This document shows positions 10,870 through 22,891 of a DNA stretch of 41,188 nucleotides, piece after piece. Where the stretch lies: positions 1 to 41,188 of the forward strand of contig BNGT01000005.1 in the NCBI GenBank assembly GCA_016860565.1, given 5' to 3'. The stretch is from Candidatus Mesenet longicola (GTDB taxonomy: Bacteria > Pseudomonadota > Alphaproteobacteria > Rickettsiales > Anaplasmataceae). Position 1 is the first letter of the stretch; each line of letters begins with the position of its first letter. The notes below the pieces were generated by a model. That model worked only from the letters and a program-made list of their open reading frames with translations. It did no database searches and was not told where the DNA came from. A program made the position numbers and the translations under genes.

Positions 10870-11350
10870 TTGTCCGGAAGCTAGAATAAGGTATAATCTG
10901 AGGAATGAAAGAGTAGGTAAGAAATGAGAAAAAAGTACCCAACAGATCTAAGTGAAAGGAAGTGGGGACAAATAGAGAAGAGTATCATACAAGAAAACCG
11001 CCAAAATATAGTAAAAGAGAAATACTAAAGCTATATATTGCGTATAGGATGCCAATGGCTATACTTACCGAATGATTTTCCGCTATGAAAATGAGCAGTT
11101 TAGGCAATGGAAGAAACAGGAGATTTTCAGTCATTGGAACTTATAATTATAAAATTACCGATTGAATTTGCGAAGGGGAAACCTGCGATAGTATTAATTT
11201 TCGAACGATACATAGAGCATTAAAGGATTTAAAAAACCTATAATGCGCTATTCCATAAATCTAAAAAAAGTGGAAAAATTATGAGCGAAAACTCAACACT
11301 AGCCTACAAATTTGCTTTCGCTGCTTTACTCCTGAAAAGATTATGATTAG
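10870..11350 (+). pseudogene. Degenerate IS transposase remnant (probably IS5-like)
   Basis: ATG at 10924 gives MRKKYPTDLSERKWGQIEK, then frame breaks; a later frame gives RIGCQWLYLPNDFP, typical of IS5-type transposase N-termini; promoter-like TTGTCC-16-TATAAT at 10870-10897. Right boundary is approximate. Confidence 0.65.
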
Positions 11351-11431
11351 ATACATATGTCATAAATCTGTTCTTTCTAGTTCTAATTAAATTGATAATT
11401 TTTGTATTTAGTGCAATACTTAAAAAACTAA

Positions 11432-13828
<2,397 letters not shown>

Positions 13829-13846
13829 AAGTTTAAGATAAGAATA

Positions 13847-13872
13847 TGCAATGCAGATTTCTCTGCATTGCA
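13847..13872. terminator. Perfect 10-bp hairpin between convergent genes; possible bidirectional terminator
   Basis: TGCAATGCAG-atttct-CTGCATTGCA located between the gyrB stop (13828) and the end of the minus-strand ORF (13878); lacks a long T-run. Confidence 0.5.
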
Positions 13873-13877
13873 AAACT

Positions 13878-14909
13878 TTAAGTTAAAGATTGTGCATTAG
13901 ATATGGCTTGAGTGACTTGGGTTTGGTACAATTCTGCTGAAATACCCCTGTCTTGCATCAATTTTGCAGCACAATATGTTTGTAATAAGCTTATATCCCC
14001 TATCTTATATTGGAGATTTTTATCATAAAACGTACTTTCATCTGGATATTTAATAAATTTTATGTTCGCACCAACTTCCTGCTTAATATTCTTTTGCACC
14101 GATTTAAGTAAAAGTTCTATTTTTTCATAATCATCATATCGTAATGTTTCAATAACATTGTCACTAGCATCATCATAAACCATCTGCTTAATAATTGGTA
14201 AGTTAAGAAGAATTAAATCTAAGGTTTTCTTGTCACAATATAATTCGCTTTGCTGCTCTAGAGAGTATAGCTTATCTATCATGCTATTTCTATTAGGGTT
14301 AACCATGAGGTCCCTTAATGGGTGAATAGAATAATTCTTATTAGTAAAGCAGTATACTAAAATTAAATCTTGATTGTTAATGCATCTCTTAAAATTTTCA
14401 TTACTTATTATAGTATCACGAGATGATACATTAAGAAAATTATCCATGTGACGAGTTTTCAATAAAAATTTACAGAAATTCTCATTTGTCACTAAACAAC
14501 GAAACTTATCATCATTTAAGAGTGCAAAATGGTTACTATTACCAGTCTCAGGAGGGTAATCAAAACTATCTTGGATGTAAGTGCAATGACTAATCAGTAA
14601 TTCTAATACATTGGGATTGGAATTTATTAGTCTATCATATCCACCTTCAGAAAACAGATTAACTATGATCTTTATTACATTTTTGCTATAAAAATTACTC
14701 TCACCTTTCCTGCGCTCCTCATTATTATAACGCTCAATACCTCTTAAGATTTTATCTAATATATCTGAACGACTGTTAACTACTTGTAATTGCTCATCTG
14801 GTAGGTCATTTAGAGCTTCTATTGCATCTGCTTTTGTTTCCTCGTGTGTTAACTTCTCAACAGAGGCTTGTATATTATTATAATTGGTTAATTTATCAGT
14901 GCTTAACAT
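13878..14909 (-). CDS. Hypothetical protein (343 aa), predicted mostly alpha-helical
   Basis: Intact ORF MLSTDKLTNYNNIQASVEKLTHEE..., SD-like aagagagga upstream on minus strand; no family recognised. Confidence 0.75.
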   Translation of the reverse strand: MLSTDKLTNYNNIQASVEKLTHEETKADAIEALNDLPDEQLQVVNSRSDILDKILRGIERYNNEERRKGESNFYSKNVIKIIVNLFSEGGYDRLINSNPNVLELLISHCTYIQDSFDYPPETGNSNHFALLNDDKFRCLVTNENFCKFLLKTRHMDNFLNVSSRDTIISNENFKRCINNQDLILVYCFTNKNYSIHPLRDLMVNPNRNSMIDKLYSLEQQSELYCDKKTLDLILLNLPIIKQMVYDDASDNVIETLRYDDYEKIELLLKSVQKNIKQEVGANIKFIKYPDESTFYDKNLQYKIGDISLLQTYCAAKLMQDRGISAELYQTQVTQAISNAQSLT

Positions 14910-15081
14910 TATTATTCCTCTCTTATAATTTGTAATTATAATATATTAATTTTTTAATAAGTAAAGTATATTTAATGATAGTATGGGTTGGAAATTCGTA
15001 AAATTTGAGTCTAATCGTAATTTAAATTGTATTCATTCTACTATGGCCCTATATATATTAGATATTTAAGTATAGTTTAAA

Positions 15082-16353
15082 ATGCTGCCAAAAATTACCA
15101 CATTAGAAAATAATCTTCGTATTGTAACTGACTTTTTGCCTAGTGTGGAGTCTGTAGTCTTAAGTCTTTGGGTGAACGTAGGAAGCAGGTTCGAGGATGA
15201 AAAGAATAAGGGTATATCACATTTTCTTGAGCATATGGCGTTTAAAGGAACAAAGGCCAGAACTGCTTTGGAAATAGCTAAGGCTTTTGATGATATAGGT
15301 GGCAATTGTAATGCCCATACAGGTAGGGAGAATACCGTTTATTACGCTAAAGTGTTAAAAAATGATGTAAAAGTCGCAATTGACATCTTAACAGACATAA
15401 TAATGAACTCGACTTTTCCTGAAGATGAAATAGAACGCGAAAAAGGTGTGGTTTTACAAGAGATTTACAGAACCAATGACTCTCCAAGTGATATTATATC
15501 TGATAAATATATGGAGACAGCTTACAGTAGACAATCTTTTGGGCATTCAATACTTGGTTCTCCAGAAACAGTTAAGGCTTTCTCGCGTGAGGATTTATTT
15601 AACTATACACAAGAATATTATTACAGCGACAATATGATCTTTGCTGTTTCAGGCAACATAAGCCATGATGAGGTTGTATCTTTAGCTGGGCCAATACTTG
15701 CAAAAATTAAAGGTAAAGAACGTTGTGAGCTACACAAGCCAAATTATACAGGTGGTGAATACTTAGAAGTTAGGGATTTAGAGCAAGTTAATATCCTCAT
15801 TGGATTTCCTAGTATTTCTTATTATGATGATAAATATTATACTATGCTAGTTTTAGATTCTATTTTAGGCAACGGAATGTCTTCGCGCCTCTTTCAAGAA
15901 GTCAGGGAAAAGCAAGGATTGGCTTATGATGTTGGTTCTTATCATTCAACTTATCGTGATACTGGTATTTTTTCTATCTATGCAGGAACAGATAGCAATA
16001 ATCTACCAAAGCTTTTAAGCACTATTGCTAAAGAACTAAAAAAACTATTAAACGACTTAAAAGAAGAAGAAATAACTAGAGCTCATGCTAAAATTAAGTC
16101 TGGTATACTGATGTCGAGGGAAAGTAATTACACTAGAGCTGATGTACTGGGGCATTGTTATTCTTATCATAATCGCTACTTAAGTGCAGAAGAAATATTA
16201 GATAAGATATTTTCCATTGGCATCAAAGAAGTAAAAGAAAATTTGGAATTTTTATTATCTCAACATGAAAAGCTAACTGTAGCAGCAATAGGTAAACTGG
16301 ATAAAATGCCGAGCTATGATAAATTAGTTGCAAGTTTTAAACTTGCTAATTAG
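15082..16353 (+). CDS. M16 family zinc metallopeptidase (mitochondrial-processing-peptidase-like)
   Basis: HFLEHMAFKGT (HxxEH), ENTVYYAKVLKNDVKVAIDILTDI, downstream catalytic E region EREKGVVLQEI, NGMSSRLFQEVREKQGLAYDVGSYHSTY. Confidence 0.92.
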   Translation: MLPKITTLENNLRIVTDFLPSVESVVLSLWVNVGSRFEDEKNKGISHFLEHMAFKGTKARTALEIAKAFDDIGGNCNAHTGRENTVYYAKVLKNDVKVAIDILTDIIMNSTFPEDEIEREKGVVLQEIYRTNDSPSDIISDKYMETAYSRQSFGHSILGSPETVKAFSREDLFNYTQEYYYSDNMIFAVSGNISHDEVVSLAGPILAKIKGKERCELHKPNYTGGEYLEVRDLEQVNILIGFPSISYYDDKYYTMLVLDSILGNGMSSRLFQEVREKQGLAYDVGSYHSTYRDTGIFSIYAGTDSNNLPKLLSTIAKELKKLLNDLKEEEITRAHAKIKSGILMSRESNYTRADVLGHCYSYHNRYLSAEEILDKIFSIGIKEVKENLEFLLSQHEKLTVAAIGKLDKMPSYDKLVASFKLAN

Positions 16354-16382
16354 CGGATACATAAGCTATCTGAACCTTCAAG

Positions 16383-16410
16383 TTGAAAATTTCCACAATT
16401 GTGGTATAAT
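16383..16410 (+). promoter_or_regulatory. Putative sigma70 promoter with a palindrome in the spacer
   Basis: TTGAAA-16 bp-TATAAT; spacer ends in perfect palindrome CCACAATTGTGG (16393-16404); upstream of the ORF at 16446. Confidence 0.5.
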
Positions 16411-16445
16411 CATATAAGGATTTTATTTAAATTATTTGCATCTTT

Positions 16446-16856
16446 ATGACATACCAAATAATTATATATTTAGTCATTATAGCTGCTATTTTACTATTTT
16501 ATGTATCAAGAAAAATTCATTTAAGTAAAGTTACCAGCAAAAGTACAGCTAATAATGATCAAGATCTATATGAAGAAGAAGATTTAAAACTATATAAAGA
16601 AAAGAAAAAAAAAGAGATATTAAAACATCAATTGCTGTTGAAGAGTTACAGTAAAGGTAGCTTAAATGAAGCTGCTGTAGATGATACAAGAGTCGTCTCA
16701 GTAATAGAACCAATAGGAAAGTGGACTAAACTGGTGATGAATGAACATTTTATGAAGCTCATGAATCTAAAACATGAAAGAAAGGGTGGGTTTTGGCAAA
16801 TCTTTGTTAGCATGCAAGGGATGATGCAAGGTAAATCTAGATATAAGGGAAGGTAG
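16446..16856 (+). CDS. Small membrane-anchored hypothetical protein (136 aa)
   Basis: N-terminal TM (IIIYLVIIAAILLFYV) followed by charged cytoplasmic-type region; own promoter-like sequence upstream. Confidence 0.7.
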   Translation: MTYQIIIYLVIIAAILLFYVSRKIHLSKVTSKSTANNDQDLYEEEDLKLYKEKKKKEILKHQLLLKSYSKGSLNEAAVDDTRVVSVIEPIGKWTKLVMNEHFMKLMNLKHERKGGFWQIFVSMQGMMQGKSRYKGR

Positions 16857-16870
16857 ATAAATTTAAAAAA

Positions 16871-17179
16871 TCATTTACATTCTTTTATCTTAACTGCAAT
16901 CGATAGGCCAACCGCAAAAGTTGCAATACCAACAACAATTGCTGTCAGCATCAAAACGTGAGGGAGTGGATTGCTATAGTTAGTTACATTTTGCTGAAGT
17001 ATTGGAGGGTATGAGTTTTTAACATAACCTAAAGATATATATAACAATAAAGCAGAAGTTTGAAAGATACTGATACCAAACAATTTCTTAACTAAATCTT
17101 TATTGCTAACAATAGTATATAGCCCTAGCGTCATTAAGATTGCAACTGCAGCGTAATGATACATGTCTATAAACGTCAT
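16871..17179 (-). CDS. mnhC: Na+/H+ antiporter subunit C (MnhC/MrpC, NuoK-like)
   Basis: Size and sequence: KKLFGISIFQTSALLLYISLGY...DPLPHVLMLTAIVVGIATFAVGLSIAV-type C-terminus (here NPLPHVLMLTAIVVGIATFAVGLSIAV). Confidence 0.85.
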   Translation of the reverse strand: MTFIDMYHYAAVAILMTLGLYTIVSNKDLVKKLFGISIFQTSALLLYISLGYVKNSYPPILQQNVTNYSNPLPHVLMLTAIVVGIATFAVGLSIAVKIKECK

Positions 17180-17607
17180 TTCCTACTCCTTACCGCAAAA
17201 CTACAATATATAATAAGCATAGACGAACATACTGTCAGACCTACACCAAGTTCTACTATAAATATGCCTATTTTTTGTGCGGTTAAATTATTAGTAAAGA
17301 GCACATTATATGATAAAAATTCTCCATCTTGTAGCATCGTAATAATTCCTGTGCCCATATATATTAATACTCCCACGCCACTTAAGATTCTGATAAGAGA
17401 GTAGGGTATTGCTTTTAAAGTAGCAGCAGGGCCAAAGAGCATTGCGTGGAATATAACCCCTGAGGCAATAATTATTCCAGCTTGAAATCCACCACCTGGG
17501 CTAAAATCACCATGAAACTGCACATATAAGCCAAATAAAACTATAAAAGGAATAATAAGAGCTGCTATTGCCTGCAGAATAGGGCTTTTAATCATTGTGC
17601 TTTTCAT
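17176..17607 (-). CDS. mnhB: Na+/H+ antiporter subunit B (MnhB/MrpB)
   Basis: FGLYVQFHGDFSPGGGFQAGIIIASGVI is the MrpB signature; ATGA overlap with mnhC. Confidence 0.88.
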   Translation of the reverse strand: MKSTMIKSPILQAIAALIIPFIVLFGLYVQFHGDFSPGGGFQAGIIIASGVIFHAMLFGPAATLKAIPYSLIRILSGVGVLIYMGTGIITMLQDGEFLSYNVLFTNNLTAQKIGIFIVELGVGLTVCSSMLIIYCSFAVRSRK

Positions 17608-18160
17608 TTTTTAATATGAGGGAAATACCGATAGCTGCAATGAGTACAACAACAGTCTCACAAAGCGTATCGTAGCCACGAAAACTAGCCAAAATAGCAG
17701 TAACAATATTGGGAATGCCAATTAGACTGCTGGTATTCTCTATATAATAAGGAGCTACATATTTGTGTATAGGTGCATCTGTATTGCCAAAGCTTGGAAT
17801 GTTTAGCATTATATACATAAAACAAACAAAAAAAGGCAACACTACACATAATGAAAGCAATTTTTTATCTGAGCCTTTGGCATTATAATTTTTGATTAAA
17901 GACAGCGCTGCTAGGGTAAAAATTGTACTTATTCCTGCGCCAACGCAACTTTCAGTTATTGCTACATCCGGTGCATTAAGTAGCAAATAAATAAGTGCCA
18001 TGGCAATGCTAAATATTGACATAAGCAATGTATTTATGATCAAGTTTTGCACAAAACTAACTGCTAAAGCGGTAACAATTAATATTGAAAGTAATATACA
18101 ACTTATAGCTTCAATCATGTTTATTACTTTGATCATTATAACAGGTGCGTGCGAGAACAT
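17588..18160 (-). CDS. DUF4040/MbhD-MbhE-like antiporter subunit (equivalent of the MrpA C-terminal region); start may be the internal Met at 18118
   Basis: LIYLLLNAPDVAITESCVGAGISTIFTLAAL and ILASFRGYDTLCETVVVLIAAIGI motifs; lies between mnhG and mnhB. Confidence 0.82.
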   Translation of the reverse strand: MFSHAPVIMIKVINMIEAISCILLSILIVTALAVSFVQNLIINTLLMSIFSIAMALIYLLLNAPDVAITESCVGAGISTIFTLAALSLIKNYNAKGSDKKLLSLCVVLPFFVCFMYIMLNIPSFGNTDAPIHKYVAPYYIENTSSLIGIPNIVTAILASFRGYDTLCETVVVLIAAIGISLILKNEKHND

Positions 18161-18407
18161 AGCTACTAGTTGTAGAAGTGAGCCATATAAGGAAAATTAT
18201 CAATACTATTTTTATCATATTCATTGATAACTCATTTTGCATTAGGACTCCTACCAATATTAATGCTGAACCTAATGAATCAACCATACCAGCTGCATGT
18301 ACCTTGGTGAAAAAACTAGGAAATCTAACTATGCCAACAGTTGCAGTAACAATAAAAAATATACCAACTACTACTAAAAATATTCCTAAATATTGAAGAT
18401 ATATCAT
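18111..18407 (-). CDS. mnhG: Na+/H+ antiporter subunit G (MnhG/MrpG)
   Basis: GIVRFPSFFTKVHAAGMVDSLGSALILVGVL is the MrpG signature. Confidence 0.88.
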   Translation of the reverse strand: MIYLQYLGIFLVVVGIFFIVTATVGIVRFPSFFTKVHAAGMVDSLGSALILVGVLMQNELSMNMIKIVLIIFLIWLTSTTSSYVLARTCYNDQSNKHD

Positions 18408-18670
18408 CCAAAACTTTTATCTAAAAAGAACTTCATAAACGCTACAGTAGATGTAAAACTAATACTAGCATACACTAAAGCAACATCAAGCAAGAATGAG
18501 CTACGGACTATTACCGACATTATCGCTACAAGTAGAATAGCTTGTGTTGAAAAATTATTCACTGCAAGCAGCTTACTGTAGATATCATTTTTCTTTGATA
18601 TTGTACAATAAAGTATCATACCCATGCAGAGAGTTAATATAAAAGCAGTAGAATAAAAAACAAACTCCAT
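18404..18670 (-). CDS. mnhF: Na+/H+ antiporter subunit F (MnhF/MrpF)
   Basis: Three-TM 88-aa protein with ALVYASISFTSTVAFMKFF; ATGA overlap with mnhG. Confidence 0.78.
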   Translation of the reverse strand: MEFVFYSTAFILTLCMGMILYCTISKKNDIYSKLLAVNNFSTQAILLVAIMSVIVRSSFLLDVALVYASISFTSTVAFMKFFLDKSFG

Positions 18671-18795
18671 ATAGCACTAAGTAATATCAAGTAAATGTAG
18701 AATAATCTGCATAAGATAGCAAATAAGTTTTTTATCAGATAAATAACGGGAATTCATTATCCCAAAAAAGTAATAATATTAAAAATATATTAATA

Positions 18796-19185
18796 TTATA
18801 TATTTATCTTCCTATAATGAAACATTGAAATGATTAAAATACCAACGAAGAAAATCAATATCGGTAAAATCCATAGCGCGTAAGTATTAATCTTAAAGAG
18901 CGGTACATTGATTATCTTATCACCATAAATGTGTCTTAGATCTGAGATTATTTCCTCATCACTGTCACCATTTTTAATTCTCTCACGTATGGCTTTACGC
19001 ATATCGCAAGCTAACTGTGATTGAGATTCATATAAAGACTCTCCGGCACAGATAGGGCATTTTACAATCTTAAATATATCAGCAGCGCGTTCTTCTAGCT
19101 TATGATCGCTTAGTTTTTCGTCTAAAACAAAAGCATAAGCAGCAAAGGAAATTAACACTAAAAAACTAATTACTAGTGTTCTCAT
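18796..19185 (-). CDS. ccmH: Cytochrome c-type biogenesis protein CcmH
   Basis: Signal/TM N-terminus, VKCPICAGESLYESQSQLACDMRKAIRERI (LRCxxC-type motif), C-terminal TM. Confidence 0.88.
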   Translation of the reverse strand: MRTLVISFLVLISFAAYAFVLDEKLSDHKLEERAADIFKIVKCPICAGESLYESQSQLACDMRKAIRERIKNGDSDEEIISDLRHIYGDKIINVPLFKINTYALWILPILIFFVGILIISMFHYRKINI

Positions 19186-20257
19186 ATTTATTAGTTTCTA
19201 TATCTTCTTTTTCGTTATTACATATCTTTTGTATTTTATCTATGAATGCGTCAAGCTGCATATTGCCAATATACACTGCTTTATCATCATTATTATAGCT
19301 TAATATAACTTTTATGTTATCTTCACTAATCTTTTGTGCAACATTCAAAACTAGCTCTTGAATATTATCTATGGCTTGAGTATTGCTTGATGGTAAATAT
19401 TGGCTGGCTAGAAAGGATATGCTTTCTTTATAATTTGACATATCAATGCTGATTTCACCTTTGAATGAGTATGATAACATTGCAATGATAAAATCATGTA
19501 ACTTCCCTTTTGCATTAATAGTAAAACTGTTACCACTGATTGAGAATTTTTCTATGTCTAAGTTTAATTTTATACTTGATTTATTGCTTAAAACTTCAAC
19601 ATCAAAATTTGCGTTAATTTCTGGGCTAATCTGATCTTTTATATCAGTATGTTCGCTAATGTGAGAACTAACACTGAGCTTTATATGCTCATCAGACTTT
19701 TTGTCAAATATCAGTTGTAGATGATTCCCATGGCTGGATTTTGTACTAGTTTCACTATTGCTACTTAAAGTTATGCAGCTTAATCCATGATCTTCATACC
19801 TTAACAGATTAACGTAATCTACAACACTGAACTCATCTTTTATCTGCAGTAAAAAGGGCAACTTATTTAATTTTGAGGTAAGAGCTAATTTGTGAGTATT
19901 ACAAACTACACTATAGTTTTCTTGATTGTCCGATATGGTGATATCTATAATATTGTTAGGAATAGATAAGAATAACCATTTACTGAATAGTTTATGTTTA
20001 AGCAGCAAGGAGTCTAACTTAATAGAAGTTAACTGATGTATGGTAATTTCAGGGTTTTTTATATCTAAATTTATACCAAAAGGAAAGCCATAGGTGGCAA
20101 TATCATCATAAGTAAACTCAATCTCATAAGCTTTTGCATAAGATGAGACCTTTTGCAGCATATTTTTAGTTTTACTAGTGGCATAAAGCCATAATCCACT
20201 ATAAGTAGTAAAAAATAATAAGATTATGACGGCTATGGTACAAAAAATTTTACGCAT
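19166..20257 (-). CDS. DUF2125-like inner-membrane-anchored protein
   Basis: N-terminal TM; YGFPFGINLDIKNPEI resembles DUF2125 proteins (YPFxLxL region); 363 aa. Confidence 0.6.
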   Translation of the reverse strand: MRKIFCTIAVIILLFFTTYSGLWLYATSKTKNMLQKVSSYAKAYEIEFTYDDIATYGFPFGINLDIKNPEITIHQLTSIKLDSLLLKHKLFSKWLFLSIPNNIIDITISDNQENYSVVCNTHKLALTSKLNKLPFLLQIKDEFSVVDYVNLLRYEDHGLSCITLSSNSETSTKSSHGNHLQLIFDKKSDEHIKLSVSSHISEHTDIKDQISPEINANFDVEVLSNKSSIKLNLDIEKFSISGNSFTINAKGKLHDFIIAMLSYSFKGEISIDMSNYKESISFLASQYLPSSNTQAIDNIQELVLNVAQKISEDNIKVILSYNNDDKAVYIGNMQLDAFIDKIQKICNNEKEDIETNKYENTSN

Positions 20258-20259
20258 TC

Positions 20260-20610
20260 TTATTTTTTATCTACTGATATATTACGTGTGCTGCTTGGAA
20301 TCCTTACACATAAGCCATCGATTTCTTTAGTGACTTTGACTTGGCAGCCGAGTCTTGAAGTTTCAGTGAGGCCAAATGCTAAATCCAACATATCATTTTC
20401 TTCATCAGATATTGGGTTAGTTTCTTCAACAGTATCATAAAAATCTTTTTCAACAATAACATGACAGGTAGAACAAGCAAGCGACCCTTCGCATGCACCT
20501 TCTAGTAAATCAGGGTCGCTTCTATGTGCCAGGCTTAGTAATGTCTCACCTTCGTATGCATCGTAAGTTTTTTTACTTCCATCTGGTAAAATGAATGTTA
20601 CAGTTGGCAT
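20260..20610 (-). CDS. fdx: [2Fe-2S] ferredoxin of the ISC system
   Basis: LEGACEGSLACSTCHVIV (CxxxxxCxxC) plus distal RLGCQVKV. Confidence 0.93.
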   Translation of the reverse strand: MPTVTFILPDGSKKTYDAYEGETLLSLAHRSDPDLLEGACEGSLACSTCHVIVEKDFYDTVEETNPISDEENDMLDLAFGLTETSRLGCQVKVTKEIDGLCVRIPSSTRNISVDKK

Positions 20611-20618
20611 AATATCCT

Positions 20619-22439
20619 TTATTTTTTAGTATCTTTTAATTGATAATCAATTATTGCACTATGTAAATTTTTATCTGTTACTTTTTGCAATAACTTAGGA
20701 GTTTCAGCTTTTAAACGAGTAATGGCGTTATTAACCTCGTTTAAGTTTGATTCTAGTAATGTTTCCTTTGCATAATCTAAAGCTTTTTGCAACTCATGAT
20801 CTTTTATTTCATAATTTTTCATTGCTGCATCAATTATTTCGATAAAATGCTTATTATTTATTTTAGCTTCAGCTAGAGATCTTTTTTCTATATCATCACT
20901 GAAATTTTCCACTGATGCAGTGACAATATCCTCTATTTCTTTTTGGGTTAAACCAAAATTTGAATTGACAGTAACTTCTTGTTTAATACCTGTGGTGGAT
21001 TCTACTGCTGCAACATGTAGTATGCCGTCGGTATCAACTTTGAATTCAACTTTAACTTTTGCCCTGCCAGCTGGAAGTGGTGGAATTCCCCTTAATTCAA
21101 ATTTCGCTAAAGATTTATTTTGCTCAACCATTTCACGCTCACCTTGAAGAACATGTATTGTCATTGCTGTTTGTCCATCAACATAAGTTGTAAATTCCTG
21201 TGTTTCCGAAACTGGTAATGGAGTGTTTCTTTGTATAATTTTTTCAACTATTCCTCCCATAGTTTCTATCCCTAAAGATAAAGGCAGAACGTCAATTAAA
21301 AGTCCTTTATTTTGAGAATTAGAGGTAAGATAATGAGCTTGCCTTGCAGCACCAACAACTACTGCTTTCTCTGGATTGATATCATTTAATAATTTGTTAG
21401 GGAATACTTTAGTAAGAGTGTTTTGCACTAATGGAACCTTAGTTGAACCACCAACTAGTATTATTCCTTTGACATCTTCAATACTTAAGTTAGCATCTCG
21501 TATCGTATCTATGGTAATATTTATAGTTTTATCAACCAAACCTGATATTAAAGCTTCAAATTCACTTTTTGTAATTTCACATTTAAATGAATTTTCATCT
21601 ACATTAAAACTAAAAACTCCTTTTTCATGCACACTTAAAAATTCTTTTGCAGCACGCACTTCAGTAATAAGTCTATTTTTTTGAGCAGTATTTAGTTTAA
21701 TATGGTTATACATACCAAGTATATACTCAACAAGTAAAGCGTCAAAATCATCCCCACCTAAGCATACATCGCCACCCACAGCAAGTACTTGAAATACTTT
21801 TTCTTTGTGGAGTTTTAATATTGATATATCAAATGTACCACCACCTAAATCATAGACAGCGTATATTTCTCCTTCATTTTGTTTATCAACGCCATATGCA
21901 AGCGCAGCAGCGGTTGGTTCATTAATTAATCTTAATACTTCTATCCCTGCAAGTTGTGCTGCAAATTTTACTGCATTTCTTGCCGCATCATCAAAGTATG
22001 CAGGTACAGTTATCACTGCTTTGCTTACCTTATAGCCTTTTGCATTTTCAACTCTTCTGCATAATGCTTTTATTATATCAGCAGCTATTTTAACTGGAGA
22101 AAGGTATTTACCATCACCAAGATCAATTTTCACAGTTCCATTGTGACTACTAATTTCATAATTAAAGCGAATTTTATCGATAATTTCTTTTATATCATCA
22201 GGCCCTTTACCCAATAGACGCTTTATAGAATAAATAGCATTAGCATCTAACTTAGATCCAACCTCAATTGCACCATCATAATAAGAGACTGCTGAGCGCA
22301 GCAATTCTTCACCACGCTCATCTTTAAAGATACATACATTATTATCCTTATCAACTGCAGCAATTAAAGAATTAGTAGTGCCAAAATCTATGCCAAAGGC
22401 CACAGGTGCATGAGGATCTGATATTTGAATTAATTCCAC
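20619..22439 (-). CDS. hscA: Fe-S assembly chaperone HscA (Hsp70 family)
   Basis: FGIDFGTTNSLIA, AVYDLGGGTFDISIL, LVGGSTKVPLVQ, linker DVLPLSLGIETMGG; sits in isc operon next to hscB. Confidence 0.93.
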   Translation of the reverse strand: MELIQISDPHAPVAFGIDFGTTNSLIAAVDKDNNVCIFKDERGEELLRSAVSYYDGAIEVGSKLDANAIYSIKRLLGKGPDDIKEIIDKIRFNYEISSHNGTVKIDLGDGKYLSPVKIAADIIKALCRRVENAKGYKVSKAVITVPAYFDDAARNAVKFAAQLAGIEVLRLINEPTAAALAYGVDKQNEGEIYAVYDLGGGTFDISILKLHKEKVFQVLAVGGDVCLGGDDFDALLVEYILGMYNHIKLNTAQKNRLITEVRAAKEFLSVHEKGVFSFNVDENSFKCEITKSEFEALISGLVDKTINITIDTIRDANLSIEDVKGIILVGGSTKVPLVQNTLTKVFPNKLLNDINPEKAVVVGAARQAHYLTSNSQNKGLLIDVLPLSLGIETMGGIVEKIIQRNTPLPVSETQEFTTYVDGQTAMTIHVLQGEREMVEQNKSLAKFELRGIPPLPAGRAKVKVEFKVDTDGILHVAAVESTTGIKQEVTVNSNFGLTQKEIEDIVTASVENFSDDIEKRSLAEAKINNKHFIEIIDAAMKNYEIKDHELQKALDYAKETLLESNLNEVNNAITRLKAETPKLLQKVTDKNLHSAIIDYQLKDTKK

Positions 22440-22891
22440 TTTACCTCTTCGTATGATTTATTTAAATATTTAAGCCTATGTAATTGTCCTACTGCTTTAT
22501 TTAAATCATTATTGGCAAAGGAATTTTTTAAATTTCCAATACACTCTTTTATCTTATTCTCAATGGTTTTAATTAAAATCTGCTTATCATCACCACTAAA
22601 TATAGATTCTCTAATTTGCATCGATTCTTCGAGAATCTCAGGGTCTACTTTGCAATTTTTTGCAGCGTTAAGTAAGGAAAGCAAATATTCAGCTCTCTTT
22701 AAAGGCGATTTTAATATTTGATAGGCTTTGTTGATGTTGATAGTATCTTTCACAGCTACAGATTTTTCATGATCTAAAGTACAATTATCAGGGTGAAAAG
22801 TTTTATTGAGTTCAATATACTTTTTTTCTAATAAATCTAAATCTATGTCAAACTTAGGTTGTATGTTAAATAAAGCAAAATAATCAGACAT
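22430..22891 (-). CDS. hscB: Co-chaperone HscB (J-domain); ORF extends to 22945 but MSDYFALFN is the likely start
   Basis: DYFALFNIQPKFDIDLDLLEKKYIELNKTFHPDNC (HPD motif) and C-terminal HscB domain. Confidence 0.9.
   Translation of the reverse strand: MSDYFALFNIQPKFDIDLDLLEKKYIELNKTFHPDNCTLDHEKSVAVKDTININKAYQILKSPLKRAEYLLSLLNAAKNCKVDPEILEESMQIRESIFSGDDKQILIKTIENKIKECIGNLKNSFANNDLNKAVGQLHRLKYLNKSYEEVKWN

Noticed and set aside
16391-16410. DnaA-box-like ttTCCACAa in the palindrome at 16393-16404
   Set aside because: Only a single imperfect match, no cluster of boxes or replication genes nearby
18721-18775. GGGAATTCATTATCCC hairpin between mnhF and ccmH
   Set aside because: Only 4-bp stem with an 8-nt loop; too weak to call as a terminator
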